A program made the position numbers and the translations under genes. Positions 45,715-54,557 of a stretch of DNA of 64,000 bases are shown here, in pieces. The first letter of the stretch is position 1. Each line of letters begins with the position of its first letter. The DNA is from Litorimonas cladophorae. GTDB lineage: Bacteria; Pseudomonadota; Alphaproteobacteria; Caulobacterales; Maricaulaceae. The notes beneath the pieces are model-generated. The model did no database searches. It was not told where the DNA came from and worked only from the letters and a program-made list of their open reading frames with translations. The stretch is taken from positions 310,001 through 374,000 of the forward strand of contig NZ_BMYV01000002.1 in assembly GCF_014652455.1 (NCBI RefSeq), written 5' to 3'.

Positions 45715-47451
45715 TTAATCATTCATAGCGCCAATATCGCCCGACTGGGCGAATTCCGCATCCAATTGCTGTAGCTTTAGCGTGAGCCCTGTTTCCAGAG
45801 CGTCGAGCTTTTCATTGCGAATATCTTTTTCTACTGCGGCGACGGGCAATCCGGTATTTCCAGAGAAATGCATCCAATTCTGACCTGAGTGTGGGTCCCA
45901 AGAGGGCACCCCTACGCCATTTGGATCGCCTGTCTTGGCAAAATTTGTCCAGGCAGCCACCATCATGTCGGTCAGTGCCTCATCATCTTCTGAAAGCCCC
46001 AAAATGGGTTCGTTGCTGTCGAAGACGAATGAGATTTCGGCCGCATGAAAGGCACCCAAGGTTTGCTTTTTAGACGGGGGCGTGCGCGAGAAATGATAGA
46101 GCCAGTTCGGTGCGCCTGTGGCCGCATTGGCCCGCGCCGCATAGCGGACGTTCACGCCGAAAATATCGTCGCCCATCATTTGAGTGCCACCCTCCATGAA
46201 GTCAGCCTCTAAATCGTAAAGTGTCGCCAGCTGTTGCCCTTGATCCGGGTAATGTTTGTTGAGCGCGGCCACCATTTTTGGCCCGCCCTGCGGCATGTCA
46301 TCCTCCCAGACGGACGGTTGCGGATCATCAGGGAAGAAGAGCGTACCTTCATCAGAATTATAGCCGGAAATCATCGGAACGGCATTAATATCGCCGTCGC
46401 GGAACGCGTGCCCGACATTTTTCGGAAAGACATAGCCGTCACGAATATGGTGAAAGGCTTCGTCGGCTTTTTCCGGTAACTTAGCCATGATCTCGGTTGC
46501 CGGGATCGCGCGCAAATCTGCCGCTGTCGGATCGGTCAAACCCACTGCGTCGGCGACCTTTTTGCCCATGGAATAGCCGCTCGGCCAGCCTAGGCCTTCG
46601 CCGTCCATCTGACCAAGGTGATAGGTCGACGCGCCGCTTTGCAAGATGGCTTTGTGGAATTTACCGGCTGCTAGAGGACTGGCCATCAACTCCGTTACTG
46701 ACCATGCCCCTGCGCTTTCACCGAAGATCGTGATGTTCTCTGGGTCACCGCCATAGCTGGCAATATTATCGCGCACCCAATCCAGCGCGGCCATTTGATC
46801 CAGCGTACCGTAATTCCCGGACACACCATTGGGATCAGCGGCCGAAAGGGCGGGATGCGCCATATATCCAAAAGCGCCCAGGCGATAATTAATCGTCACA
46901 AGAACAACGTCTTTCTGGACCAGGCCGTTGGACTGATAATAGGAAAAATCACTGGACCCAAATTGGTGTCCGCCGCCATGAATCCAAAGCATGACAGGCT
47001 GCTTTGTCTCGCCATTTAGATTGCCCGTGCGAACGTTCAGATAGAGGCAGTCCTCGCTAATCGGGGCGGGTGTCTGCGCGGCGACAGCTTTTTTGATCAA
47101 AAAGTTCTTGGTGCCACTCAAACCGTGACCTTCAATAAGGCGGTTGAAAAATCCGCCTTCGACGTCAGCGGGTTGCATACAGCGGTTCCCGAATGTGTCG
47201 GCAACGCGGGTTTCCGTCCACGTCGGCGCAGGCGCGGGTGGCGCCCAGCGCAGCTCACCCGTGGGGGCAGCCGCAAAGGGCAAGCCTTTGAAGTTATAAA
47301 TCCCATCATCCTCTGTTGTCACGCCTTGGACGGGACCTTGGGGTGTCCAGATCAAGGCCGCTTCGCTGACGATTTCATCGGCGCTGCTACAGGCGACAAG
47401 CGCAAGTGCGGCCGCTGATAAAAAGAGAGAACACAGGGGTGAAAGTCGCAT
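45715..47451 (-). CDS. Type B carboxylesterase lipoprotein
   Basis: The 578-residue protein has a lipobox (ALVAC). The alpha/beta-hydrolase of the carboxylesterase/cholinesterase family follows: FKGLPFAAAPTGELRW, EDCLYLNV, nucleophile Ser in IFGESAGAWS, Glu in YNSDEGTLFF and catalytic His in LGAFHAAEISFVF. It should hydrolyse carboxylic esters in the periplasm or at the outer surface. Confidence 0.92.
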   Translation of the reverse strand: MRLSPLCSLFLSAAALALVACSSADEIVSEAALIWTPQGPVQGVTTEDDGIYNFKGLPFAAAPTGELRWAPPAPAPTWTETRVADTFGNRCMQPADVEGGFFNRLIEGHGLSGTKNFLIKKAVAAQTPAPISEDCLYLNVRTGNLNGETKQPVMLWIHGGGHQFGSSDFSYYQSNGLVQKDVVLVTINYRLGAFGYMAHPALSAADPNGVSGNYGTLDQMAALDWVRDNIASYGGDPENITIFGESAGAWSVTELMASPLAAGKFHKAILQSGASTYHLGQMDGEGLGWPSGYSMGKKVADAVGLTDPTAADLRAIPATEIMAKLPEKADEAFHHIRDGYVFPKNVGHAFRDGDINAVPMISGYNSDEGTLFFPDDPQPSVWEDDMPQGGPKMVAALNKHYPDQGQQLATLYDLEADFMEGGTQMMGDDIFGVNVRYAARANAATGAPNWLYHFSRTPPSKKQTLGAFHAAEISFVFDSNEPILGLSEDDEALTDMMVAAWTNFAKTGDPNGVGVPSWDPHSGQNWMHFSGNTGLPVAAVEKDIRNEKLDALETGLTLKLQQLDAEFAQSGDIGAMND

Positions 47452-47576
47452 AAAATTATCTTTTGCCTAGTTACCTACGCTCAAGCGCGGAATTTTTCCT
47501 ATGATTGGCCTGAAACCACAGTGATGACAAGCTTTCCGCCTTTCCGCCATTCCTGCAATTGTGTAGGGCGCGAGCC

Positions 47577-48650
47577 GTGACTGACGCGCCACATATCATT
47601 GTTATCGGTGCGGGGCTGATGGGGCTCTGCACAGCCGATGAGCTGACCCAGCGCGGCGCACGTGTAACCGTCATCGATGGCCGCTCTGGTCCGTGCGAAG
47701 GCACCAGTTTTTCTAACTCGGGAATGATCCATCCTAGCCAGGCCTGTAGCTGGGATCCAGATGCGCGCCAAACCCAGGCCGCGCTGGATGCTGCGCGGGT
47801 TTCGGTTACTTTGGGAAAGCGCTCTAAAACTTTGCTTCTTGAGAAAATGAAACAATTTGGCATGGCAGAGCGCGATGCCGGATGTATTCAGCTCCAACCA
47901 AGCTTGAAAGCGGCGCGCGCGATGCAGGCGTCCCAAAATGATCTGGGCGTTCGGACGGATGTCATGATGGGCATGGCCGAGAGCTTTGGTCGACCCGCTT
48001 GTTTCTTCCCTGAAGACAGCTCTGGCGATGCGCAGGCCTTTGGCTGTGCCTTAGAGAAAAATTTAGCCGCGCGGGCTGTGCGCTTTATCTATGACGCCGA
48101 AGACCTCGATTTGCGCTGCAGTGATGAGGGCTTCGCGGTCCGGACATCTGCGCATCAATTTCGCTGTGACCATGTCGTCGTTGCAGCTGGGGCGGGGTCA
48201 CCTCAAATTCTGGTCAAGTTGGGCCTAAGACTGAACCTAGAACTGATCAGTGGCGCAGCTGCAGACTTCGCCTTGCCCACCGATGTAAGCGATTTTCCTA
48301 GCTGTCCGATCATGGACCGCGAAACACGATCGGCGTTGACAATTTTTGCCGATCGCCTTCGCGTTTCTGGTGGTTGGAACGTAACTGACCCCACAGCGCT
48401 CATTGCGCGTTGGACCGTAATCGCGCCGCATATATTTGAGCGATTAGATGCGCCCCAATCGATTTGGACCTCTCAACGCCCTGTGAGCCCCGTTGGTCGA
48501 CCTTACATCAGCGCGACATCTATATCGAACCTGTGGGTCAATACGGGACATGGGCATATGGGGTGGACGCTTTGCGCAGGATCCGGCGAATTGCTTGCTG
48601 AGATGATCTTAGAGGAGCGACAAGACGGACGCTTCGCTTTCGCGGGTTAA
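47577..48650 (+). CDS. FAD-dependent amino-acid dehydrogenase-like oxidoreductase
   Basis: The 357-residue protein begins with a Rossmann FAD motif (IIVIGAGLMGLCTADELTQRGARV) and GTSFSNSGMIHPSQACSW, the DadA pattern. A substrate domain follows, and a C-terminal YISATSISNLWVNTGHGHMGWTLCAGSGELLAEMI closes the FAD site. It is shorter than E. coli DadA. GTG 47577 is chosen over TTG 47559. It is a candidate D-amino-acid dehydrogenase. Confidence 0.88.
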   Translation: MTDAPHIIVIGAGLMGLCTADELTQRGARVTVIDGRSGPCEGTSFSNSGMIHPSQACSWDPDARQTQAALDAARVSVTLGKRSKTLLLEKMKQFGMAERDAGCIQLQPSLKAARAMQASQNDLGVRTDVMMGMAESFGRPACFFPEDSSGDAQAFGCALEKNLAARAVRFIYDAEDLDLRCSDEGFAVRTSAHQFRCDHVVVAAGAGSPQILVKLGLRLNLELISGAAADFALPTDVSDFPSCPIMDRETRSALTIFADRLRVSGGWNVTDPTALIARWTVIAPHIFERLDAPQSIWTSQRPVSPVGRPYISATSISNLWVNTGHGHMGWTLCAGSGELLAEMILEERQDGRFAFAG

Positions 48651-48675
48651 GCAGGGATTCGGGCGACGTCGGGGG

Positions 48676-48921
48676 CTAGGCGATGATGTCTGGCGTGATC
48701 TGATTTTCAATAAAGGCAATTCGATCTTTCATCGCCAGTTTGATTTTCTTCATCCGACGAATTTTCAGCATGTCCATTACACCCGTCTCGGCGAGGGCCT
48801 TAATTTCACTATCGACAGCGCGATGTTCTGTGCGCAGGCGTTTGAGTAAAATTAGAAGCTCGTCATCAGACAGGCCCTCTGGCGTTGTTTCGTCAGGCAT
48901 ATCTGGCGTGAAATCGTCCAT
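48676..48921 (-). CDS. DUF465 (YdcH-like) small protein
   Basis: The 81-residue protein has the DUF465 coiled-coil LLKRLRTEHRAVDSEIKALAE and RRMKKIKLAMKDRIAFIE. This family is small and helical with unknown function. A second DUF465 protein lies on the opposite strand at 49124. Confidence 0.88.
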   Translation of the reverse strand: MDDFTPDMPDETTPEGLSDDELLILLKRLRTEHRAVDSEIKALAETGVMDMLKIRRMKKIKLAMKDRIAFIENQITPDIIA

Positions 48922-49123
48922 GACGGGCGTTTAGCCTTGATTGGAATAGGGCGCAATGTTTCTCGCCCCTAAAGAGAGCGCCGTGATTTTCAGCAACACG
49001 CGGATAATATTTCAGCTTTATTCACCCTCACCATGAAAATTTGTTGAGGTATTCAACTTGGGCGGGACTCTGGCGAAGATTTCTGCTAAGGTGAATTCAT
49101 CAGACAAAAAGAAGGAGCCTAGG

Positions 49124-49294
49124 ATGGCAGTAACAGCACATTTGGAAACATTGCAGAGCAAGCACACCAATCTGGAACAAAAAATCCAAGCTGAACTTCG
49201 AAGTCCGCTCCCCGACAATATACGAGTCTCGCAACTCAAAAAAGAAAAGCTGCACATCAAAGAAACAATCCAGCAGTTTTCACAATCCAACTGA
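49124..49294 (+). CDS. DUF465-like small protein
   Basis: The 56-residue protein is MAVTAHLETLQSKHTNLEQK followed by SQLKKEKLHIKETIQQF, the DUF465 coiled-coil pattern. AAGGAG lies before ATG 49124, which decides this start over the upstream frame. Function unknown. Confidence 0.8.
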   Translation: MAVTAHLETLQSKHTNLEQKIQAELRSPLPDNIRVSQLKKEKLHIKETIQQFSQSN

Positions 49295-49357
49295 GCCCAA
49301 CATAAAAGCTTCGTCCTACATCTGTTGAAGGATGTGGCGACGGTCTATATGACGCCT

Positions 49358-49400
49358 CCACTGGCCCACCTTGCGTGGATCACCAGTGGGGGTTTATTTT
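49358..49400 (+). terminator. Imperfect terminator hairpin after the DUF465 gene
   Basis: CCACTGG (49358-49364) pairs with CCAGTGG (49383-49389), with an inner CCAC/GTGG stem. A T-rich run follows. Confidence 0.5.
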
Positions 49401-49430
49401 TGAGCCTATGTTCAATCGAAGGAGGTCATG

Positions 49431-50234
49431 ATGTCTGATCGGGTTTTCATTATTACAGGGGCCGCGCGTGGTATTGGATTCGCTTGCGCGCAACGTCTCG
49501 TCGAAGATGGTCATCGTGTTGTTCTGGCCGACCGCGATACAGACGCAGGTATGGCGGCGGGTAAAGATTTAGCAGCCGGCACAGAACGAGCAATATTTGT
49601 TGAATGCGATGTCGCCGATCCGCTTTCCGTTCACAACCTGATTGCCGAAACATTGGGCGCCTATAATCGCATCGACGGCTTGATCAACAATGCTGGTATT
49701 GCAGTTAAAGGTGGCGCGTTGGACATGAGCGTTGAGGATTTCGACCGCAATTTGGCAGTGAATTTACGCGGGGCTTTCCTTGTCTCCAAAGCCGTCGCTA
49801 AACATATGGTGGCCGAAATAGAAGATCGCTCTGATCGTTCACGCCTAACAGAGCGTCCTTACGCTATCGTCAATATGTCTTCAATTAACGACACGGTCGC
49901 GATACCTGACTATCTGGCCTATACGATCTCCAAAGGCGGGATGAAGCAAATGACGCGCGCCATGGCGATCGAGCTTGCGCCCTATGGCATTCGCGTCAAC
50001 GGAATTGGCCCTGGGTCGATCAAAACAGAAATGCTTGCCAGTGTTCTGTCCGATGCCAGTGCGATGAAGAAAATCACGCAGCGGACACCATTGGGACGTC
50101 CTGGGTTGCCTGACGAAATTGCGGCCGTCGCGGCGTTCCTGCTCTCAGAAGAAAGCAGCTATATCACGGGTCAGCATATCTATGCCGATGGCGGGCGTCT
50201 GGCCTTGAACTACACGATGCCTGTTGACGAGTAA
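49431..50234 (+). CDS. SDR-family oxidoreductase
   Basis: The 267-residue classical SDR has TGAARGIGFACAQRL (NAD(P) motif), NNAGIAV, the Ser in NMSSINDTV and the YTISKGG Tyr-Lys. The C-terminal GQHIYADGGRLALNY is typical of 3-ketoacyl reductase-like enzymes. AAGGAGG is well spaced for ATG 49431. Its substrate is unknown. Confidence 0.92.
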   Translation: MSDRVFIITGAARGIGFACAQRLVEDGHRVVLADRDTDAGMAAGKDLAAGTERAIFVECDVADPLSVHNLIAETLGAYNRIDGLINNAGIAVKGGALDMSVEDFDRNLAVNLRGAFLVSKAVAKHMVAEIEDRSDRSRLTERPYAIVNMSSINDTVAIPDYLAYTISKGGMKQMTRAMAIELAPYGIRVNGIGPGSIKTEMLASVLSDASAMKKITQRTPLGRPGLPDEIAAVAAFLLSEESSYITGQHIYADGGRLALNYTMPVDE

Positions 50235-50273
50235 ACTTTGGCTCAGTGGGTCTCCCGAAAAGTTTAGAGCAAT

Positions 50274-50308
50274 AAAAAAGCCCGCTCGGTTGAGCGGGCT
50301 TTTTTTTA
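50274..50308 (+). terminator. Strong bidirectional intrinsic terminator
   Basis: AAAAAAGCCCGCTC (50274-50287) and GAGCGGGCTTTTTT (50292-50305) are perfect arms with flanking A and T runs. It serves the convergent SDR and trcR genes. Confidence 0.92.
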
Positions 50309-50323
50309 ATCGGTTGTCTCGAC

Positions 50324-50989
50324 TTAAGAATCCGAGTTGGGCTTGAACAGGCTTTCGAGCGTATGTTCAACTTTTGGTTTGTCCAATTCCAATGGCTTGG
50401 GCGCGGCGAGGGGCTCTAGGGGTGCGCCGCCTTCTGCTTCCAGTTTTGCTTGCTCCTTAGCGCGCTTCTCGGCGGCCTTTTTCACAAGCGCGTCGAGTTC
50501 GATCTGGCCACAGAGGCCAAGGCTCACAGGGTCAGTTGGGTTGATTGTGTTGATCTTCCAATGTGTCCGATCGCGGATCGCTTTGATCGTTGGCTTGGTT
50601 GTGCCGATCAGTTTGGAGATTTGTGCATCTGTGATATCCGCATGATTGCGGACGATCCAAGCAATCGCGTCTGGACGGTCCTGACGACGCGATAGCGGCG
50701 TGTAACGTGGGCCTTTCTTCTTTGTCTTTGGCTCGATTTTATCCGAGTCAAAGCTATTTGGCTTCATGGCGTAATTTGGATCCGCTTCGGCCTTTTCGAT
50801 TTCTTCGCGAGAGATTTGACCATTCGCGATCGGGTCCGCGCCACGAATACCCGCGGCGACGTCGCCATCGGCAATGCCTTCGACTTCGAGAATGTGCAGG
50901 GCGCAGAATTCGGAAATCTGCTTGAAGGTCATACCTGTGTTGTCGATCAACCAAACGGCGGTGGCCTTGGGCATCAAAATCTGTGTCAT
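50324..50989 (-). CDS. trcR: TrcR-like transcriptional regulator (DUF1013)
   Basis: The 221-residue protein matches DUF1013: LMPKATAVWLIDNTGMTFKQISEFC at the N-terminus, GPRYTPLSRRQDRPDAIAWIVRNH and a homeodomain-like HTH (ITDAQISKLIGTTKPTIKAI). DUF1013 proteins are alphaproteobacterial, and TrcR is described as an essential-type cell-cycle-linked regulator. The C-terminal tail is Lys/Glu/Pro-rich. Confidence 0.9.
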   Translation of the reverse strand: MTQILMPKATAVWLIDNTGMTFKQISEFCALHILEVEGIADGDVAAGIRGADPIANGQISREEIEKAEADPNYAMKPNSFDSDKIEPKTKKKGPRYTPLSRRQDRPDAIAWIVRNHADITDAQISKLIGTTKPTIKAIRDRTHWKINTINPTDPVSLGLCGQIELDALVKKAAEKRAKEQAKLEAEGGAPLEPLAAPKPLELDKPKVEHTLESLFKPNSDS

Positions 50990-51052
50990 GTCTTTCCTCC
51001 AAGAGGTCTATCCAAGTCAGAGCGAGTCTGAGCAAGAAGCAGGCATTAAAAA

Positions 51053-51069
51053 ACCCCGCTCGGCGGGGT
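51053..51069 (-). terminator. Terminator-like hairpin upstream of trcR
   Basis: ACCCCGC (51053-51059) pairs with GCGGGGT (51063-51069). Read on the minus strand it is followed by a run of six T residues. It lies 64 bp upstream of the trcR start, between divergent genes, so it may end a small upstream minus-strand transcript or act as an attenuator. Confidence 0.55.
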
Positions 51070-51197
51070 GGTTTTACCAATTTTTGACCTTGTGATCATC
51101 TATTGGTGCTCTGCACATAATAGATTAACATCCATTTGGCAAGAGAGCCCCTAATTATTCATTGGGATCAGGGCAATCAGGGCAAGGAGTGCGTTCA

Positions 51198-51401
51198 ATG
51201 TCAATTTTTGGGGATGACCTGCCACTTTCTAGCACACAACCACCTACCCCAGGCGAGGATCTCTATGGTTTGTCAGTGGACGAATTAGGGACACGAATCG
51301 CGCTCTACCGAGCAGAGATTGTAAGATTGGAAGCTGAACGCGCTAAGAAGCAGGCTGAAACCGATGCCGCCCACGCAATCTTTGGTAAGAAAAGCAAGTA
51401 A
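51198..51401 (+). CDS. DUF1192-family small protein
   Basis: The 67-residue protein contains DDLPLSS, then the DUF1192 helix YGLSVDELGTRIALYRAEIVRLEAE. It starts at ATG 51198. Small helical DUF1192 proteins are common in Alphaproteobacteria. Function unknown. It is followed by the DUF1465 gene. Confidence 0.88.
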   Translation: MSIFGDDLPLSSTQPPTPGEDLYGLSVDELGTRIALYRAEIVRLEAERAKKQAETDAAHAIFGKKSK

Positions 51402-51537
51402 TCGTTAACTTTTGAGCTTCTGCAACGTTTTTGCGCACGCTGCGGCGTTGTTCTGGCGTGCGTCTTGCAAGTTCTCCCTCAACAGTGCCTTGCAAAACAG
51501 GGCGGCCCCAGACACACTGACCCAAGAGATAATAACC

Positions 51538-52098
51538 ATGGCTGCTTCGCCCTTGAATATTCAGAAACATACATTGACCGACACGCTGACGCCGCAGGCG
51601 GAACAACGTTTGCTCGCGTTCACGAAATCAGAGCTTTTCGGAAAGACTTTCCGCGAGGGCATGGATTTGGTCGAAGAGACAGCGGCCTATCTGGATGGCC
51701 CTGGTCGTCAGGATTCCAAGCAACTTGGCCGCTCTGACGCGCTGACCTACGCCAGCCAATCCATGCGGTTGACGACGCGCTTGATGCAAGTGGCGAGTTG
51801 GCTGCTGGTGCAGCGTGCGTTGAAAGAGGGCGAAATGGAATTGTCTGAAGCCCGTGCTGATAAATACCGCTTAGTCGCAGAAGAAAAACCCGAAGGCACA
51901 CTCAGTTTTTCTGATCTTGCCAAAGATGCCTATGCTTTACCGGCTCGTTTGCTGGATCTTTTGGCGCGCTCCGAACAGCTTTATGAGCGGATCATGCGCC
52001 TTGACCGCTCGCTCTATGGATCGATTGCGGCACAGGCCGGCAATACGGTTGCGGATCAGATTAATCGTCTAGAAGCCGCCTTTGGCCGTTCGGCCTAA
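51538..52098 (+). CDS. DUF1465-family protein
   Basis: The 186-residue all-helical protein has TFREGMDLVEETAAYLDG, YASQSMRLTTRLMQVASWLLVQRAL and LPARLLDLLARSEQLYERIMRLD, which match DUF1465. It starts at ATG 51538. The pairing with DUF1192 is common in related genomes. Function is unknown. Confidence 0.88.
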   Translation: MAASPLNIQKHTLTDTLTPQAEQRLLAFTKSELFGKTFREGMDLVEETAAYLDGPGRQDSKQLGRSDALTYASQSMRLTTRLMQVASWLLVQRALKEGEMELSEARADKYRLVAEEKPEGTLSFSDLAKDAYALPARLLDLLARSEQLYERIMRLDRSLYGSIAAQAGNTVADQINRLEAAFGRSA

Positions 52099-52156
52099 GC
52101 CGCGCAGCTTTCAAAGCTAACCGCTCCCAAATCAATTGGCAGCTATACGCCCAATA

Positions 52157-52186
52157 AAAAAGGCTCCCCTGAGGGAGCCTTTTTGC
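52157..52186. terminator. Bidirectional terminator (DUF1465 gene / rpmE)
   Basis: AAAAAGGCTCCC (52157-52168) pairs with GGGAGCCTTTTT (52173-52184), flanked by A and T runs. It lies between convergent genes. Confidence 0.9.
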
Positions 52187-52206
52187 ATTTGCGATATGGG
52201 TGTCGA

Positions 52207-52428
52207 CTAAGCGCCGAAACCTGCAAATTTGTCTTTAAAGCGTGACACACGTCCACCGCGGTCCATCAATTTAGCGTCGCCGCCTGTCCAAGCCGGATGA
52301 GTTTTGGAATCGATGTCGAGGACGAGCGTGTCGCCTTCTTTGCCATAGGTTGAACGTGTCTCATATGTTGAGCCGTCCACCATTTGCACAGTGATCATGT
52401 GGTAATCTGGATGAGTATCTTTTTTCAT
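52207..52428 (-). CDS. rpmE: 50S ribosomal protein L31 (C-minus type)
   Basis: The 73-residue protein starts [19 protein letters not shown] and has the L31 core [24 protein letters not shown]. The CxxC zinc pair is absent, so it is the cysteine-free form. ATG 52428 gives the usual length. Confidence 0.95.
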   Translation of the reverse strand: MKKDTHPDYHMITVQMVDGSTYETRSTYGKEGDTLVLDIDSKTHPAWTGGDAKLMDRGGRVSRFKDKFAGFGA

Positions 52429-52580
52429 GGTCTTAGCCTTTGTCTGGTCACGGGATTTCATTAGGTGGCGATCCCGCTCGCGAGGGCGCGATATAGAAGC
52501 CAGATGGCGTGTCGTCAACAGAGTTGATTCAGATAGGAATAGGCCTCGGTGATGTGACCTCGGATGGTTGCTTTTCTATA

Positions 52581-52604
52581 ATATATCTATAATTCCCGAT
52601 ATAT
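52581..52604 (+). promoter_or_regulatory. Candidate ArsR operator overlapping the arsR start
   Basis: ATATATC (52581-52587) and GATATAT (52598-52604) are perfect inverted repeats with 10 bp between. The spacer begins with TATAAT (52588-52593), a possible -10. The right arm contains the A and T of the arsR ATG at 52603. A bound repressor would block the promoter, and the transcript would be nearly or fully leaderless. Confidence 0.55.
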
Positions 52605-52941
52605 GGATAAATATGAATCATTGGCTGCCTTTTCGGCTCTCTCAAATGCTCCGCGCTTGGATGCGTTTCGTTTGCTGATCAAGGCGGGAGAGGCGGGTTT
52701 ACCGTCTGGTGAAATTGCAGAACGTTTGGGCGCGAAGCAGAACTCCACCTCGACCAATTTGGCGATCTTGCAATCTGCGGGTCTCATCTCTTCTGAGAGA
52801 GACGGGCGTAGCGTCCTATACCGCGCCAATATGGTAGGTGTTCGGGGGCTCTTAGAGTTTTTGATGGAAGATTGCTGCGGTGGTGCGCCAGAGTTGTGCG
52901 GCGCTGTTCTTGCGGAAATTATCTGTCGTCCGTCACAATAA
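52603..52941 (+). CDS. arsR: ArsR-family metalloregulator
   Basis: The 112-residue winged-helix protein has SNAPRLDAFRLLIKAGEAGLPSGEIAERLGAKQNSTSTNLAIL (recognition helix) and DGRSVLYRANM. A C-terminal Cys-rich end (EDCCGGAPELCGA) could bind arsenite. It lies 37 bp before acr3 and likely represses the pair. No Shine-Dalgarno is visible, which fits a leaderless mRNA. Confidence 0.9.
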   Translation: MDKYESLAAFSALSNAPRLDAFRLLIKAGEAGLPSGEIAERLGAKQNSTSTNLAILQSAGLISSERDGRSVLYRANMVGVRGLLEFLMEDCCGGAPELCGAVLAEIICRPSQ

Positions 52942-52978
52942 TCGACTTCGGCAGTTATGGATTATTGAGTGAGGTATT

Positions 52979-53992
52979 ATGGGCATCTTTGAACGTTATT
53001 TGACCCTATGGGTCGCAGTCTGCATTGCGAGCGGAATTATCCTGGGACAAGTGTTCCCTGGGCTCTTCCAGAGCCTTGCAAGCCTAGAATACGCGAGTGT
53101 CAATTTACCTGTCGCGCTTCTGATTTGGTTGATGATTTGGCCTATGATGATCGGGGTGGACATATCTAGCTTGCAACGTGTCGGCGAAAAACCAAAGGGG
53201 CTGATTATTACCTTGATTGTGAATTGGCTGATTAAGCCGTTCACGATGGCTGCACTTGGTGTGCTCTTTTTCAAATTTGTATTCGCAGGCCTTATCCCGT
53301 CCGCTGATGCCGACGGGTATCTGGCCGGCCTGATCTTGCTGGGCGCGGCGCCCTGTACGGCGATGGTTTTCGTTTGGTCTCAACTCACAAAAGGCGATCC
53401 GAATTATACGCTCGCACAAGTTACCCTGAACGATGCCATTATGGTGTTTGCGTTCGCACCAATTGTTGCCTTTTTATTGGGAGTTACGGAGATTGTTGTT
53501 CCTTGGAAAACCCTGATTCTTTCCGTCGTCCTCTATGTTATTGTGCCGCTCTTTGCGGGACTCATCACGCGAAAAATACTCATAGACAAAGGCGGTCTGT
53601 CCCGCGTCGACGATTTCGTATCGCAGGTTAAACCTGCGTCAATCGTCGCTCTCTTGGGAACGGTTGTCCTGTTGTTTGGATTTCAAGGTGATGCCATTCT
53701 TGAACGTCCGTTGATCATCCTTTTGATTGCAGTTCCAATTCTCATCCAATCTTACTTAATTTTTGCGCTGGCCTATGGTGCGGCTTGGTTGTGGAAGGTC
53801 CCTCATAATGTGGCTGCCCCTTGTGCCATGATCGGCACCTCCAATTTCTTCGAATTGGCTGTCGCCGTCGCTATCAGTTTATTTGGATTGAACTCAGGGG
53901 CGGCTCTGGCAACCGTCGTTGGCGTCCTTGTCGAGGTTCCGGTCATGCTTTCACTCGTCGCATTTGCGAACAGAACGCGGAAAGCATTTTAA
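52979..53992 (+). CDS. acr3: ACR3-family arsenite efflux transporter
   Basis: The 337-residue protein has ten TM helices and the ACR3 signatures: [41 protein letters not shown] (thiolate Cys in the fourth TM region) and [22 protein letters not shown]. It exports arsenite or antimonite across the inner membrane. It forms an arsR-acr3 operon. Confidence 0.93.
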   Translation: MGIFERYLTLWVAVCIASGIILGQVFPGLFQSLASLEYASVNLPVALLIWLMIWPMMIGVDISSLQRVGEKPKGLIITLIVNWLIKPFTMAALGVLFFKFVFAGLIPSADADGYLAGLILLGAAPCTAMVFVWSQLTKGDPNYTLAQVTLNDAIMVFAFAPIVAFLLGVTEIVVPWKTLILSVVLYVIVPLFAGLITRKILIDKGGLSRVDDFVSQVKPASIVALLGTVVLLFGFQGDAILERPLIILLIAVPILIQSYLIFALAYGAAWLWKVPHNVAAPCAMIGTSNFFELAVAVAISLFGLNSGAALATVVGVLVEVPVMLSLVAFANRTRKAF

Positions 53993-54147
53993 GCAGTCGG
54001 AGCTATTTTTGGCAGATGCCACTAAGGCCTCTGCCGCAAAGATTTGGCGCGTACTGATTTTCGTGCGGCGGGCGTGAAAAGATGGTCTCGGAATAATGGT
54101 CCCGCCGAGAGGCGGGCCTAAAATACTATTTTTCAACGTCTTAACGC

Positions 54148-54534
54148 TCAATCAAAGAGAATAATCCCCGGCCTTAAATCCCGTGGTACCTTACACAGGT
54201 TCTTTCGAACATGGGACAGGTAAGTGATCATTGGCTGACTGGTTCGAAGGACGGTGTGCCTATCTGCATGTGGTAATGCATATGTAGCGGGGCCTGAGGG
54301 TGTGAGCTGAACTGCCTGGAACGGCAGGAAATAAATTCCGGCCGCCTTCCGCAAAACACCGCTGCGTGGTTGATATTCGCGTAAAACACTTTTTCTATTC
54401 GGTACTCCGTCGCGCGTATCGACCACGCGGACTGTCCCGCTTAATATTTTGTCGCTCCCATGTTGGAACCCTTGTTTCACCCTGGGCGATGGGAAAAGAC
54501 GCTTGTTATGATGAAAGGAAATCCTATCCTGCAT
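54148..54534 (-). CDS. Copy C of the dispersed family: intact small ORF of unknown function
   Basis: The 128-residue ORF (MQDRISFHHNKRLFPSP...) has no recognised domain. In-frame alignment to the start-less copy at 7756-8085 conserves SGTVR..DT.DG.P, GPA....HAD, YLS.VRKN.C and GIIL. Several matching codons differ only at the third base, and length differences between the two are multiples of three. This supports a protein-coding origin. The SGTVR..DG.P...K part resembles the start of carboxypeptidase-regulatory-like beta-sandwich domains. The rest of the 553-bp gap shows no other gene. Confidence 0.45.
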   Translation of the reverse strand: MQDRISFHHNKRLFPSPRVKQGFQHGSDKILSGTVRVVDTRDGVPNRKSVLREYQPRSGVLRKAAGIYFLPFQAVQLTPSGPATYALPHADRHTVLRTSQPMITYLSHVRKNLCKVPRDLRPGIILFD

Positions 54535-54557
54535 CTATGTAAACAGTGAAAACTCTA

